Assembly (NCBI GenBank): GCA_902494085.1
Contig: CABURU010000002.1
Location: forward strand, 62,001 to 126,000
Reading direction: 5' to 3'
DNA: 64,000 bases
Source of the DNA: an uncultured Collinsella sp.
GTDB taxonomy: Bacteria; Actinomycetota; Coriobacteriia; Coriobacteriales; Coriobacteriaceae
Position numbers and translations under genes: made by a program. The notes below the pieces were generated by a model. It did no database searches and was not told the DNA's origin. It saw only the letters and a list, made by a program, of their open reading frames with translations. This document shows positions 8,781 through 16,806 of this stretch, one piece after another. Every line of letters begins with the position of its first letter. Position 1 is the first letter of the stretch.

Positions 8781-8870
8781 CTGGCTTGCGGAGGGAACCA
8801 GGTGGGAATCCTGGGCAAGGGACATTACTGTATAGGACGCGCGGGCGAACCGCCTCGCGCCCCAAGCCAG
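8781..8870 (+). promoter_or_regulatory. Cobalamin (B12) riboswitch aptamer
   Basis: The closing stem is CTGGCTTG (8781-8788) pairing with CAAGCCAG (8863-8870), the latter being the usual 3' end of the B12 element. Inside are the conserved purine-rich GGGAA, the GGTG segment with its pairing CC, and TTACTGTA, the core B12-box submotif. The position between the promoter and cbiK means corrinoid binding should repress the chelatase and transport genes. A covariance-model search would settle the exact limits. Confidence 0.88.
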
Positions 8871-8919
8871 ACTGCTTCGCCTTTTCCTCACGGCATCGCC
8901 GTGGCGTTAGCTCCTTGTG

Positions 8920-8950
8920 AACCCCGAGGGGTGCGCTTTTCTTTCGCTTG
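8920..8950 (+). terminator. Probable riboswitch-controlled terminator before cbiK
   Basis: A short ACCCC/GGGGT hairpin is followed by a T-rich run (CTTTTCTTT) between the aptamer and the cbiK start. This is what a transcriptional B12 switch would use. Other weak hairpins lie nearby, so a translational mechanism cannot be ruled out. Confidence 0.5.
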
Positions 8951-9003
8951 TGCCGACAAGCAACTGTCGCCGGGGGACCGGCAAACCGAGGAAAGGAAAA
9001 ACC

Positions 9004-9930
9004 ATGTCCGACCAGATGTCACGCCGCGGCTTCATGGGCGCCGCAGCAACCGGAGCCGTCGCGCTCGCCGGAGTCGCGCTCGCGGGCTGCTCCAACACCT
9101 CCGCGAGTTCCGAGAAATCGAGTGAAAAGGAGAAGGCCGTGAAGCCGGTCATCCTCGTCACGAGCTTCGGCACGAGCTACAACGACTCGCGCCACATCAC
9201 CATCGGCGCCATCGAAGACGCTATCCGCGAGAAGTACTGGCAGGACTACGACATCCGCCGCGCCTTCACCGCGCAGATCATCATCGACAAGCTGAAGAAG
9301 CGCGACGGCATCACGATCGACAACATGACCGAGGCGCTCGACCGCTGCGTGAAAGACGGCGTGAAGGAAATCGTCGTGCAGCCGACGCATCTCATGGGTG
9401 GCCTGGAATACACCGACGTGAAAGACGAGCTCGACAAGTACGCCGACAAGTTCGACAAGATCTCGCTCGGCGACCCGCTGCTCACCTCCGACGACGACTA
9501 CAAGAAGGTGGCCGCAGCCATTAAGGAGAACATGGCGTCCTTCGACGACGGCAAGACGGCGCTGTGCCTCATGGGTCACGGCACCGAAGCCGATTCCAAC
9601 GCCGACTATGCCAAGATGCAGGAAGTGTTCAAGAACGAGGGCTTGACGCAGTTCTTCGTCGGCACCGTCGAGGCTGAACCGACCTGCGAGGATGTTATCG
9701 CCGCCGCGAGCGCCGCAGGCTACAAGAAGGCCGTGCTCGCGCCGTTCATGGTGGTCGCGGGCGACCACGCGAACAACGACATGGCAGACGAGACCGACCC
9801 CGACAGCTGGGCTGCGAAGTTCGTGGCCGCCGGCTTCGAAGTGACGTGCCTGCTCCAGGGTCTGGGACAGAACGTCGCGGTCGACGAAATCTACGTCTCG
9901 CACGTGGACGACGCCATCGCCAAGCTGTAA
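9004..9930 (+). CDS. cbiK: Exported lipoprotein-type anaerobic cobaltochelatase CbiK
   Basis: The 308-residue protein is a CbiK-family chelatase, which inserts cobalt into sirohydrochlorin (some family members also handle iron). It carries an export signal: a twin-arginine-like SRRGF at residues 6-10, a hydrophobic core, and a lipobox LAGC near residue 28, so it should be anchored outside the membrane. The chelatase domain begins at VKPVILVTSFGTSYNDSR. Candidate metal-site residues are the His in VQPTHLMGG, the LMGHGTE segment, and the His in VVAGDHANNDM. The ATG at 9004 has a good site (GAGGAAAGG). An outside location is odd for a biosynthetic enzyme but has a precedent in the periplasmic CbiK of Desulfovibrio. 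Confidence 0.9.
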   Translation: MSDQMSRRGFMGAAATGAVALAGVALAGCSNTSASSEKSSEKEKAVKPVILVTSFGTSYNDSRHITIGAIEDAIREKYWQDYDIRRAFTAQIIIDKLKKRDGITIDNMTEALDRCVKDGVKEIVVQPTHLMGGLEYTDVKDELDKYADKFDKISLGDPLLTSDDDYKKVAAAIKENMASFDDGKTALCLMGHGTEADSNADYAKMQEVFKNEGLTQFFVGTVEAEPTCEDVIAAASAAGYKKAVLAPFMVVAGDHANNDMADETDPDSWAAKFVAAGFEVTCLLQGLGQNVAVDEIYVSHVDDAIAKL

Positions 9931-10075
9931 ACTCGCCGCGCACGGGGGCGCCGGTCGCGTCCCCGTGCAACGGGCATGCGCCTTCCCCGACTGACGGCGC
10001 ATGCCCGTTGCATTCGCATCCCGCCAGCCCACCGCACGGCGCGGGCGGTCGAAGCGATTGAAAGGAACCCCCTCC

Positions 10076-10609
10076 ATGTTGAAGAAAACCCTCGCCTTCG
10101 CCCTGTCAGCGGCGCTTTTCGCGTTCTCGCTCGCCGGCTGCGGCGGAAATTCAATCGACAGCGCAAAGGCAAGCGATGCCGATTCCCAGGAAAAGACCGA
10201 ACAGGCGGCCGATGCGCCCGAGGGCGCAAGCGCTGCCCCCATCACCGCCGACAAGGTGGCCGACGGCACCTATCCGATCACCGTAGATTCCAGCTCGAAC
10301 ATGTTCAGGATTGTGGACGCCCAGCTCATCGTGGAAAACGGCTCCATGCACTGCGTGATGACGCTTTCCGGCACGGGCTACGGCAAGCTCTTCATGGGCA
10401 CGGGCGACGAGGCTGCCGCCGCAAGCGAGGCCGACTTCATCCCCTATGTGGAAAACGCGGAAGGCAAGTACACCTACGACGTGCCCGTTGAAGCGCTCGA
10501 CGAGGACACCGCCTGCGCCGCGTGGAGTATTAGAAAAGAGCAGTGGTACGACCGCACGCTCGTGTTCGAATCCGCCGGCGTCGATCTGCGCGCCGACGCA
10601 CTGAAGTAA
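10076..10609 (+). CDS. Small lipoprotein, possible NEAT-like ligand-binding domain
   Basis: A 177-residue protein with a classic lipoprotein signal (MLKKTLAFALSAALFAFSLAGC) and an acidic, Ala/Glu-rich linker to about residue 60. The folded part (~65-175) appears all beta. It resembles the N-terminal domain of the next gene's product in strand pattern and in the shared PV-x(3)-LDED segment. That domain type looks like NEAT modules, which bind haem in other Gram-positive bacteria, but the assignment is tentative. A clear site (AAAGGAA) precedes the ATG at 10076. It sits between cbiK and the ABC transporter in the riboswitch operon, so a corrinoid or tetrapyrrole relay role is an inference. Confidence 0.75.
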   Translation: MLKKTLAFALSAALFAFSLAGCGGNSIDSAKASDADSQEKTEQAADAPEGASAAPITADKVADGTYPITVDSSSNMFRIVDAQLIVENGSMHCVMTLSGTGYGKLFMGTGDEAAAASEADFIPYVENAEGKYTYDVPVEALDEDTACAAWSIRKEQWYDRTLVFESAGVDLRADALK

Positions 10610-10613
10610 CGCC

Positions 10614-12185
10614 ATGCGGTCGATTCTTCCCAAGGGGGAAAGCAGGAAGCGTCGCAGCATCGCGGTGCGCGCGATCGCCTGCGTTCTCGTCGCCCTGTTC
10701 GCGCTTCCCTTCGCGGGGTGCAGTGCGAGCCCGAACGCGACCGGTGGCACGGCAGGCTCTCAGGAATACACTGTGAGCGTCTCGCTCTCCGGCGGGTCAG
10801 GGCGCGCAAGCATCGCCTCACCCACCACAATTGTGAAGGATGGCGACACCTACACCGCGACCATCACCTGGTCGAGTTCGAACTACGACAAGATGACCGT
10901 CGACGGCGTAGACTACGCGCCCGTAAACGACGGCGGCAACTCCACGTTCGAGATACCCGTCACGCTCGACGAGGACATCGCCGTGTCGGCCGAGACCGTC
11001 GCCATGTCGACGCCGCACACCATCGACTACACGATCCACTTCGACTCATCCACCATGAAGAAGAAAACGGGCGACGATGCAAGCGGCGACTCCCCTGCGG
11101 GAACGGCTTCAAGCGCCGCGGCCGACTTCCACAACGCCGATTTGGGCTGCGGCTGGGAGCCGACGGGGACGCTTCAGCTAGAATACGCCAAGCACTTCAC
11201 TGTCGACGAGTTCGAAGGCGGCTTGCGGCTTATCTGCGTTTCGAACGGGGAGCGCTTCCTCGTGGTGCCGCAGGATGCGAAGGTACCTGATGGGTTGAGC
11301 TCCGACATCGCGGTCATAAGGCGCCCCGCCGACAAGGTGTACCTCGTGTCGTCGGCGACGATGTGCCTGGTCGACGCGCTCGATGCGAACGACAATATCC
11401 TCATGTCGGGCACGAAGGCCGACGATTGCTCGGTCGGGGGCTTCAAAAGCGCGCTCGAAAGTGGGGCGATCGCCTACGGCGGCAAGTACAGCGCGCCCGA
11501 CTACGAGCGAATATCGGCCTCGGGCTGCACGCTCGCCATCGAGAACACCATGATCAACCACACGCCCGATGTGAAGGAAAAGCTGCAGAAGCTCGGGCTC
11601 GTCGTGCTCACCGAACAGTCGTCGAGCGAGCCCGAAGCACTCGGGCGCGTCGAGTGGATTAAGCTTTTCGGCGTCCTGTTCGACAAGGAAGACGAGGCCG
11701 CGCACCTGTTCAACGAGCAGAAGGCCCGCGTCGAGCAAACGTCGAGGCTCGCGTCGTCAGGTAAAACCGTGGCGTATTTCTACATTAACTCGAACGGGGC
11801 CGCCGTCACGCGGCGGGCGGGCGACTACGTGGCGCAGATGATCGAGCTTGCAGGCGGCAGCTACGCGCTCGATGACGCGCAGACGGCGTCGACGTCAGGT
11901 TCGTCAGTAACGCTCGAAATGGAGCGCTTCTACGCGACGGCGAAGGATGCCGACATCATCGTCTACAACGGCACCATCGACGAATCGGTTGCCACCTTGA
12001 ACGACTTCGTAAGCAAAAACGCGCTATTGTCGCAGTTCAAAGCCGTGAAGAACGGCAACGTCTGGGTCACATGCGCCGACATGTACCAGCAGATGACTTC
12101 TACCGCCGACATTATCGACGAGCTGCACGGGGCGTTCACCGGCGATGACGCGAGCGACTTCCATTATCTGAGGAAGCTTGGCTAG
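10614..12185 (+). CDS. ABC transporter substrate-binding lipoprotein with extra N-terminal beta domain
   Basis: A 523-residue lipoprotein (basic N-terminus, hydrophobic core, lipobox FAGC near residue 36). Residues ~50-150 form a NEAT-like beta domain. After a Ser/Ala/Thr linker, residues ~195-520 match the periplasmic-binding protein type 2 (BtuF/FepB) fold, for example KVYLVSSATMCLVDAL and the terminal VWVTCADMYQQMTS. It would capture the ligand for the permease and ATPase downstream. Given the B12 riboswitch upstream, corrinoid or a cobalt-tetrapyrrole is the best guess. Iron or haem complexes remain possible, since this transporter class serves both. Confidence 0.85.
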   Translation: MRSILPKGESRKRRSIAVRAIACVLVALFALPFAGCSASPNATGGTAGSQEYTVSVSLSGGSGRASIASPTTIVKDGDTYTATITWSSSNYDKMTVDGVDYAPVNDGGNSTFEIPVTLDEDIAVSAETVAMSTPHTIDYTIHFDSSTMKKKTGDDASGDSPAGTASSAAADFHNADLGCGWEPTGTLQLEYAKHFTVDEFEGGLRLICVSNGERFLVVPQDAKVPDGLSSDIAVIRRPADKVYLVSSATMCLVDALDANDNILMSGTKADDCSVGGFKSALESGAIAYGGKYSAPDYERISASGCTLAIENTMINHTPDVKEKLQKLGLVVLTEQSSSEPEALGRVEWIKLFGVLFDKEDEAAHLFNEQKARVEQTSRLASSGKTVAYFYINSNGAAVTRRAGDYVAQMIELAGGSYALDDAQTASTSGSSVTLEMERFYATAKDADIIVYNGTIDESVATLNDFVSKNALLSQFKAVKNGNVWVTCADMYQQMTSTADIIDELHGAFTGDDASDFHYLRKLG

Positions 12186-12189
12186 CGTC

Positions 12190-13230
12190 ATGAGAAGCCG
12201 GCTTTCCATGACATACGACGAATCGGGACGCGCCGCGCGGTGTCGCGTCGTGACGGCGCTGCTCGCTGTTGTCCTCATCGTGCTCGTCGGGGCCAACCTG
12301 TGCATCGGGAGCGTGCTCGTGCCCGCAGACCACATCCCCGGCATCCTTTCGGGCGGCGCGGCCAATTCCATGGAAAGCCAAGTCATCTGGGAGATTCGCC
12401 TGCCGCGCGTGCTTTCAGCCGTGCTTCTCGGCGGGGCACTTTCGCTCTCCGGGTTCCTGCTGCAGACGTTTTTCAACAACCCCATCGCCGACCCGTTCAT
12501 CTTGGGCGTCTCCTCGGGCGCAAAGTTCGTCGTCGCGCTTACGATGATCGTGCTTCTGGGCGCGAACCAGGCCATGTCCTCGCCGGCCATGGTGGCCGCA
12601 GCGTTTCTGGGATCGCTTATCACCATCGGCTTCGTGCTCCTCATCGCACGGCGCATAAGTTCCATGGCCATGCTCATCGTGGCGGGCGTCATGGTGGGAT
12701 ACATCTGCTCGGCGGCGACGAACTATCTCATCGCCTTCGCCGACGACCAGTCCATCGTGAACCTGCACAACTGGTCTTTGGGTAGCTTCTCGGGTTCGAA
12801 CTGGGACGACATTGCGGTCATCGCGGTCGTGGTGATCACCGTGAGCGCATGCGTATTCGCGATATCGAAGCCCCTTTCCGCCTTCCAGCTGGGAGAAGCC
12901 TACGCGAAAAGCGTCGGCGTGAACGTCGCACGCTTCCGCGTGGTGCTCGTCCTTCTAGCGAGCATGCTCTCCGCCTGCGTGACCGCGTTCGCTGGTCCGG
13001 TGTCGTTCGTAGGCATCGCGGTTCCGCATCTCGTAAAGTCGGCGCTGAAGTCGTCGAAGCCCATCCGCGTGATTCCTGCGTGCTTCTTGGGAGGCGCCAT
13101 CTTCTGCGCGGGTTGCGATTTGATCGCGCGCACGCTGTTCTCTCCCGTCGAGCTTTCCATCAGCGCCGTCACCGCCATCTTCGGCGCGCCGGTGGTTATC
13201 GCACTCATGTTGAAGAAGCGGGTGAGGTAG
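12190..13230 (+). CDS. FecCD/BtuC-family ABC transporter permease
   Basis: A 346-residue polytopic protein with about 8-10 membrane helices. The FecCD hallmark RLPRVLSAVLLGGALSLSG lies near residue 75. The family's GVSSGAKF loop follows, and later AGPVSFVGIAVPHLVK precedes the last helices. The ATG at 12190 follows the previous stop by 4 bases. A TTG at 12178 that overlaps that stop is an alternative start. It forms the channel for the substrate-binding lipoprotein upstream and the ATPase immediately downstream. Confidence 0.92.
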   Translation: MRSRLSMTYDESGRAARCRVVTALLAVVLIVLVGANLCIGSVLVPADHIPGILSGGAANSMESQVIWEIRLPRVLSAVLLGGALSLSGFLLQTFFNNPIADPFILGVSSGAKFVVALTMIVLLGANQAMSSPAMVAAAFLGSLITIGFVLLIARRISSMAMLIVAGVMVGYICSAATNYLIAFADDQSIVNLHNWSLGSFSGSNWDDIAVIAVVVITVSACVFAISKPLSAFQLGEAYAKSVGVNVARFRVVLVLLASMLSACVTAFAGPVSFVGIAVPHLVKSALKSSKPIRVIPACFLGGAIFCAGCDLIARTLFSPVELSISAVTAIFGAPVVIALMLKKRVR

Positions 13231-14547
13231 ATGGGGGAATTCGTGCCGCGGCCCAAAACGCTCGGAGGGAACATTCCATGCTTGGCCAGTCCTGAGCTCG
13301 CACGAAAGCGCCAGAAGTCACTTTCGGCTCGTGCGGAACTGCGCGCGGAACGCCTCCTTCGAGCGGAGTCGAACCTCGAAACCCCGGTCGAAACGCAGGC
13401 TGACGGAGCGCCGCTTTTCCGCATAAGCGACCTGTCGGCGGGCTACGACAAGAAGGTCGTAGTCGAAGGTGTCAATCTGGAGGTTCGCGCGGGCGACGTC
13501 GTGGCGCTCATCGGGCCGAACGGCTCGGGCAAGTCGACCATCTTGAAAACCATCACACGCCATCTTGCACCGCTTGCCGGCGCGGTAGAGCTCGACGGAC
13601 GGGAGATTTCCCGATGGAAGACGGCGGAGTTCGCAAGGAACCTTGCCGTTATGCTGACAGATCGCCCCCGGACCGAGCTCCTCACCTGCCGCGATATCGT
13701 AGAGGCGGGAAGACATCCCTACACCGGGCGAATGGGCACACTCTCGCCCGACGACCATAGTCGGGTCGACGAGGCAATGAAAACCGCACATGTCGAAGAG
13801 CTCGCCGAGCGCGACTTCATGCAGATAAGCGATGGGCAACGCCAGCGCGTCATGCTCGCACGCGCCATCGCGCAGGATCCGCGTGTGCTCGTGCTCGACG
13901 AGCCCACGTCGTATCTCGATATCCGCTACCAGATCGACCTGCTGCGAATACTTCGCCACCTTGCGAAATCGCGGAATGTGGCTGTCATCATGTCCATCCA
14001 CGAACTCGAGCTCGCGCAGAAAAGCGCCGACAAGGTGATTTGCGTGAAGGACGGCCGGGTCTTCCGCGCCGGCGCACCCGAGAACATATTCACGCGCGAG
14101 ACAATTGGCGAGCTCTACGGCCTTCAGCATGGCACCTTCAACGAGCGCTTCGGCAGCGTGGAAATTGGGCGCCCACACGGTGATGCGCACACGTTCGTCA
14201 TCGCCGGCGCAGGTACGGGGTCGGCTGTGTTTCGCCAGCTCATCCGGCAGGGCAAGGCGTTCTACGCGGGCGTTCTGCACGAAGGGGACATCGACTGCGA
14301 GCTCGCGCGCGACCTGGCGACGGAATGCGTGGCCGAGCGCGCCTTCGAGCCGATCGGGGATAAAACCATAGCCCGCGCCAAAGAGCTCCTCGTCCACTGT
14401 GCGCGCCTTATCGTGTGCCCCGCCGCCTTCGGCACCATAAACGCCCGCAACGCAGAGCTCGTCGAATTCGCACGCTCGCATGGTATCGAGGTCATGCGAG
14501 CGTGCGAAGGTGCATCGGAGGATTCCCAATTGGAGTGGGAAGGATAA
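13231..14547 (+). CDS. ABC transporter ATP-binding protein with N- and C-terminal extensions
   Basis: The ATPase domain spans residues ~62-300, with Walker A (GPNGSGKST), Walker B (VLVLDEPTS) and a signature that reads ISDGQRQR instead of the usual LSGGQ. It energises the FecCD permease upstream, whose stop codon directly abuts this ATG. Two things are unusual. The first ~60 residues are basic, unlike the family, and are encoded largely by a palindromic repeat. A C-terminal domain of ~130 residues (from about residue 310, containing FVIAGAGTGSAVFRQL and ARLIVCPAAFGTIN) has no transporter role I can recognise. Confidence 0.9.
   Translation: MGEFVPRPKTLGGNIPCLASPELARKRQKSLSARAELRAERLLRAESNLETPVETQADGAPLFRISDLSAGYDKKVVVEGVNLEVRAGDVVALIGPNGSGKSTILKTITRHLAPLAGAVELDGREISRWKTAEFARNLAVMLTDRPRTELLTCRDIVEAGRHPYTGRMGTLSPDDHSRVDEAMKTAHVEELAERDFMQISDGQRQRVMLARAIAQDPRVLVLDEPTSYLDIRYQIDLLRILRHLAKSRNVAVIMSIHELELAQKSADKVICVKDGRVFRAGAPENIFTRETIGELYGLQHGTFNERFGSVEIGRPHGDAHTFVIAGAGTGSAVFRQLIRQGKAFYAGVLHEGDIDCELARDLATECVAERAFEPIGDKTIARAKELLVHCARLIVCPAAFGTINARNAELVEFARSHGIEVMRACEGASEDSQLEWEG
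13259..13365. repeat. Palindromic repeat (family A) inside the ATPase coding region
   Basis: The core reads CTCGCACGAA, a variable tip, then TTCGGCTCGTGCGGAACT (about 13297-13340). The same core flanks occur at 23909-23953. The imperfect arms extend outward through related GCTCG...TTCC segments. The repeat stays in frame and encodes part of the extra N-terminus of the ATPase. Outer limits are approximate. Confidence 0.65.
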
Positions 14548-14573
14548 ACTGGACTTTCATTTAAGGATCCTAA

Positions 14574-14657
14574 GGCTACAGCTCCTACGCCGGCGAGGTC
14601 TCCAAGGCGCCGGAGAACCTCGTGAACAGGAATTTCCACGCCGACGAGCTCAACTAG
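14574..14657 (+). pseudogene. Remnant of an IS3-family transposase (orfB)
   Basis: The frame reads GYSSYAGEVSKAPENLVNRN followed by FHADELN and a TAG stop. This matches the conserved stretch of IS3/IS150-type OrfB transposases that normally leads into the WLTDITEF catalytic region, which is missing here. Only about 27 codons remain, and a stop also lies just before it. It fills the gap between the GC-rich cobalamin block and the tetR gene, and so marks a likely rearrangement boundary. Confidence 0.6.
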
Positions 14658-14659
14658 GC

Positions 14660-15271
14660 CTAATCCAAACGAGATTCCAGACTCGACAGGCCATTGAGGG
14701 TCAGATCGTTGGCGACCTCAGAGACGCGCTCAATAGGAACCGAGCCGTCAGACAGCGCCCACGTGCGATAGATACCGATAATACCCGACAGCAAAAACGC
14801 CAGATAGTAGTCGAACATCTCGTCCTTGAGACCTTGGGGCAGCAGATCGCGCTCGGCAATCTCGTGCTCGAGCGGTGCACGAAGACGAGCCATAAAATCA
14901 TCGAGCGGTATGTTCTCGATCAGCTGACGATTGAGCACGAGGTTGTTGCACAGCGCCTCGTTAACGGTTTTAAAGAAGGTCGCCGCCGCGCCAAGGGCGC
15001 GCTCCTTGGTGTCGCCGTCCATGGAAGCAAGCGTTTTCTCGACCGAGTCGACAATCATCTCCACAACATCGACGGCAATGGCATCGAGCAGGCCGTCAAC
15101 CGTACCAAAGTGAACGTAAAAAGTCTTGCGGTCGACATTGGCCTCGCGCGCGATGGCACTCACCGTAATGTCTGCCAACGGCTTTTCCATGAGCAGGCGC
15201 TCGAAAGCAGAAAGGATGGCATTGCGGCTGCGAACGATGCGGCGGTCAAGACGCGGTTTGCTGGTTGCCAT
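14660..15271 (-). CDS. TetR/AcrR-family transcriptional regulator
   Basis: A 203-residue regulator. The N-terminal helix-turn-helix spans residues ~10-55, with ITVSAIAREANVDRKTFYVHFG as the recognition region. The C-terminal half is helical and would bind an unknown ligand. I chose ATG 15271 (MATSKPRL), which has an AAGGGA site upstream, over an upstream ATG that adds nine residues. It is transcribed in the same direction as the flippase-like gene to its right, which may be its target. No operator was identified. Confidence 0.88.
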   Translation of the reverse strand: MATSKPRLDRRIVRSRNAILSAFERLLMEKPLADITVSAIAREANVDRKTFYVHFGTVDGLLDAIAVDVVEMIVDSVEKTLASMDGDTKERALGAAATFFKTVNEALCNNLVLNRQLIENIPLDDFMARLRAPLEHEIAERDLLPQGLKDEMFDYYLAFLLSGIIGIYRTWALSDGSVPIERVSEVANDLTLNGLSSLESRLD

Positions 15272-15387
15272 GGGCGTGTCCCTTCGATATGCGAGCATTC
15301 ATCAACAGATGAGAGATAATCTACGTAAGAGGATTATCCCCCATACGGCACAAATATGCCCCGCGTCATGAAGAACGCACGACTGCC

Positions 15388-16695
15388 CTACTGCGACTTA
15401 GGATGCTTCTTCTTATTAAGTGCCGACGGAGATACGCGAATACCATCGCCTGTCTGGCGCACATAGGCTTTATGAGCCGGCTTAGCGGTCCCAGAAGCCT
15501 TCTGAGCGTGCTTCCTGGGATCAACGGTAACAGCATTCGTGGGGTGCGGCTTAGTGGGCGCAGAGGGCGTCTGAGGCGTGCGGCCGAGCTTGCGCATCAC
15601 ACGATCCCAGCGCGCATGGATGCTCTCGTTGTGGGCGCTCTTAAGTCCCAGCAGAGGCGCAGCCAAAATGGTAGGGGCAATAAACGTAATGAGACGCCAC
15701 AGCAGATAGCCGGCGGTCGAAGCCGACCCAAAGAAATGACCCAAGAACAATGCAAAGCCGCCCTCAGCGCCACCAGTTCCACCGGGCAAGGGGACCGCAG
15801 AGCTCAGCAACTGGACAAAGGCGCTCGCGGCCATGACCGAGAAAAAGTCGACCTCGTGGTGGCCAAAGGCAAGCATTAGGAAATACGGAACCAGATAGAA
15901 AAACGCGAGCTGCAGCATGGTGATAAACACAGTGAGCAGCATGGAAGAAAAATGTCCGGCTGAAAGCTTGAACTTCTCGGAGAAGGAGTAGATCTCGCCA
16001 TCGACAAACGTGCGCCATCCCTCGATCTTAGTGGCCGAGACACCAATGCGCTCAAGCCAATTGATGATGCAGTGGGCGACGCGCGTGACGGTCTTAGGCA
16101 TGAGCGCGACGGCGAAGATGCCAAGCAAGATGCAGCAGTGCCCACCAAAGCTAAAGACGCACAGCAGCGTCATGTCGCCATAGCGCTCGGCAAAAAACGG
16201 CATGCGAGCAAGCAGTAGGATAGCGCCCCAGGCAACGAGGCCAAACTGATACACGATAAAGCGCGTGAATTGCGTGGCTCCGGCCTCGCCGACATTTTGG
16301 CCCGCCTTGGTCAGGCGGTAGATCTGAGCAGGAGTCGAGCCCATCATCATAGGTGTGAGGTTGCCAAAGAAGATGCCGCTCGCCTCGACCGAAATGAGGT
16401 CGCGAATGCCGACGGGTGAATTGGGGTCGAGCCAGACAGCGATCGCATAGGCCACAATGCCAAAGAACAGGTACAGGAACATGCAAAAGCATGCAGCAGC
16501 GAGCCAAGGCGCCTGGACGCTCGACATTGCGGCCCAGAACTGCCCCATCTGCCCGGTTACCACCAGATAGACGATATAACCCACCAGCACGACGCCGATA
16601 AAGATGGCGCCGCGGCGTGCGCTCTTATTGTCATCTCCGCCCGAGGCCTCAACCTCGACCTGGGGCTTAGACGTATGCTGAGAGGACTCCGTCAT
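15388..16695 (-). CDS. Multi-pass membrane protein of the AglD / LPG-synthetase transmembrane family
   Basis: A 435-residue membrane protein with about eight hydrophobic segments between residues ~30 and 355. It resembles the flippase-like transmembrane domain of lysylphosphatidylglycerol synthetases and AglD proteins (conserved pieces TPMMMGSTPAQIYRL and PLPGGTGGAEGGFALFLG). No catalytic domain is fused to it. The C-terminal ~80 residues are hydrophilic, basic and Pro/Lys rich. The start at 16695 has an ideal site (AAGGAGT). The likely role is lipid or polymer translocation, but the substrate is unknown. Confidence 0.8.
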   Translation of the reverse strand: MTESSQHTSKPQVEVEASGGDDNKSARRGAIFIGVVLVGYIVYLVVTGQMGQFWAAMSSVQAPWLAAACFCMFLYLFFGIVAYAIAVWLDPNSPVGIRDLISVEASGIFFGNLTPMMMGSTPAQIYRLTKAGQNVGEAGATQFTRFIVYQFGLVAWGAILLLARMPFFAERYGDMTLLCVFSFGGHCCILLGIFAVALMPKTVTRVAHCIINWLERIGVSATKIEGWRTFVDGEIYSFSEKFKLSAGHFSSMLLTVFITMLQLAFFYLVPYFLMLAFGHHEVDFFSVMAASAFVQLLSSAVPLPGGTGGAEGGFALFLGHFFGSASTAGYLLWRLITFIAPTILAAPLLGLKSAHNESIHARWDRVMRKLGRTPQTPSAPTKPHPTNAVTVDPRKHAQKASGTAKPAHKAYVRQTGDGIRVSPSALNKKKHPKSQ

Positions 16696-16806
16696 GAGAC
16701 TCCTTCTAACAGTCAAAATATCTTGGATATTGTACCCGTAAGGGCCATAAGCAGAACGCAAAGCTCTGGTTCAAACGGGAATTGCAGACGGTTGTTTGAA
16801 AATCAG

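Noticed and set aside
14530..14680. Assembly chimera between two organisms at the composition change
   Set aside because: Not excluded, but not assumed: a transposase remnant gives a biological explanation, and repeat family A occurs on both sides.
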